Source: Desmodus rotundus
Taxonomy: Eukaryota; Chordata; Mammalia; Chiroptera; Phyllostomidae
NCBI RefSeq assembly: GCF_022682495.2
Contig: NC_071398.1
Location: 30,321,426 to 30,385,425, forward strand
Length of the DNA stretch: 64,000 bases
Direction of reading: 5' to 3'
Part shown: positions 63,991 to 64,000 of the stretch, in pieces
How positions within the stretch are numbered: position 1 is the first letter of the stretch
Layout: every line of letters starts with the position of its first letter
The notes under the pieces: model-generated
Database searches by the model: none
Told to the model about the DNA's origin: nothing
Seen by the model: the letters and a program-made list of their open reading frames with translations, nothing else
Translations under genes and position numbers: made by a program

Positions 63991-64000
63991 CACCTGCACG

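Overview
The window is nuclear DNA of a placental mammal, most likely a bat. Genes are split into short exons with GT/AG borders. Between them lies a dense layer of mammalian interspersed repeats (MIR, L2, old L1, MLT1 LTRs, Tigger and MER5 DNA transposons). Several copies of a tRNA-derived SINE match the bat Ves type: a 'ctggctggtgtggctcag' head, a 'ttcaattcccagtcagggc' B-box region and a 'tttctctccctctctttctcc' tail. The 'gaggcaaccacacattgatg' version suggests a bat outside the Myotis-type vespertilionids, but that assignment is from memory.

Layout. Bases 1-15236 are the long intron of JPH3 (junctophilin-3) upstream of its third-from-last exon. JPH3 runs on the + strand with coding exons at 15237-15361, 17779-18662 and 21077-21157 (stop 21155-21157). 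Its 3'UTR runs to about 22930, with a poly(A) signal at 22905-22910. About 7.9 kb of intergenic DNA follows with no recognisable gene. KLHDC4 (kelch domain containing 4) lies on the - strand and converges on JPH3. Its last seven coding exons run from 45779 down to the stop at 30935-30937, with an AATAAA at 30862-30867. All splice phases agree across both genes. The 5' exons of both genes lie outside the window: JPH3 to the left, KLHDC4 to the right. This JPH3/KLHDC4 tail-to-tail order matches human 16q24.2.

Bases 45780-64000 are an upstream KLHDC4 intron, crowded with transposons. An old L1 (about 46800-52947) has been cut by three later insertions: a Ves SINE with a perfect 14-bp target-site duplication, a near full-length HAL1-like (ORF1-only) element with a 15-bp duplication, and an internally deleted mariner. 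A second L1 in the opposite direction (about 53700-56345) carries a SINE that itself carries a younger Ves SINE.

The two genes have unrelated roles. JPH3 tethers ER to plasma membrane in neurons; KLHDC4 is a kelch-repeat protein of poorly known function. Nothing suggests they work together. I found no convincing new biological system. The most useful leads are a possible anchor-less JPH3 read-through isoform, an AT-rich block that looks like a conserved enhancer, the insertion chronology, and an unassigned 60-codon open segment with a splice donor inside the KLHDC4 intron.
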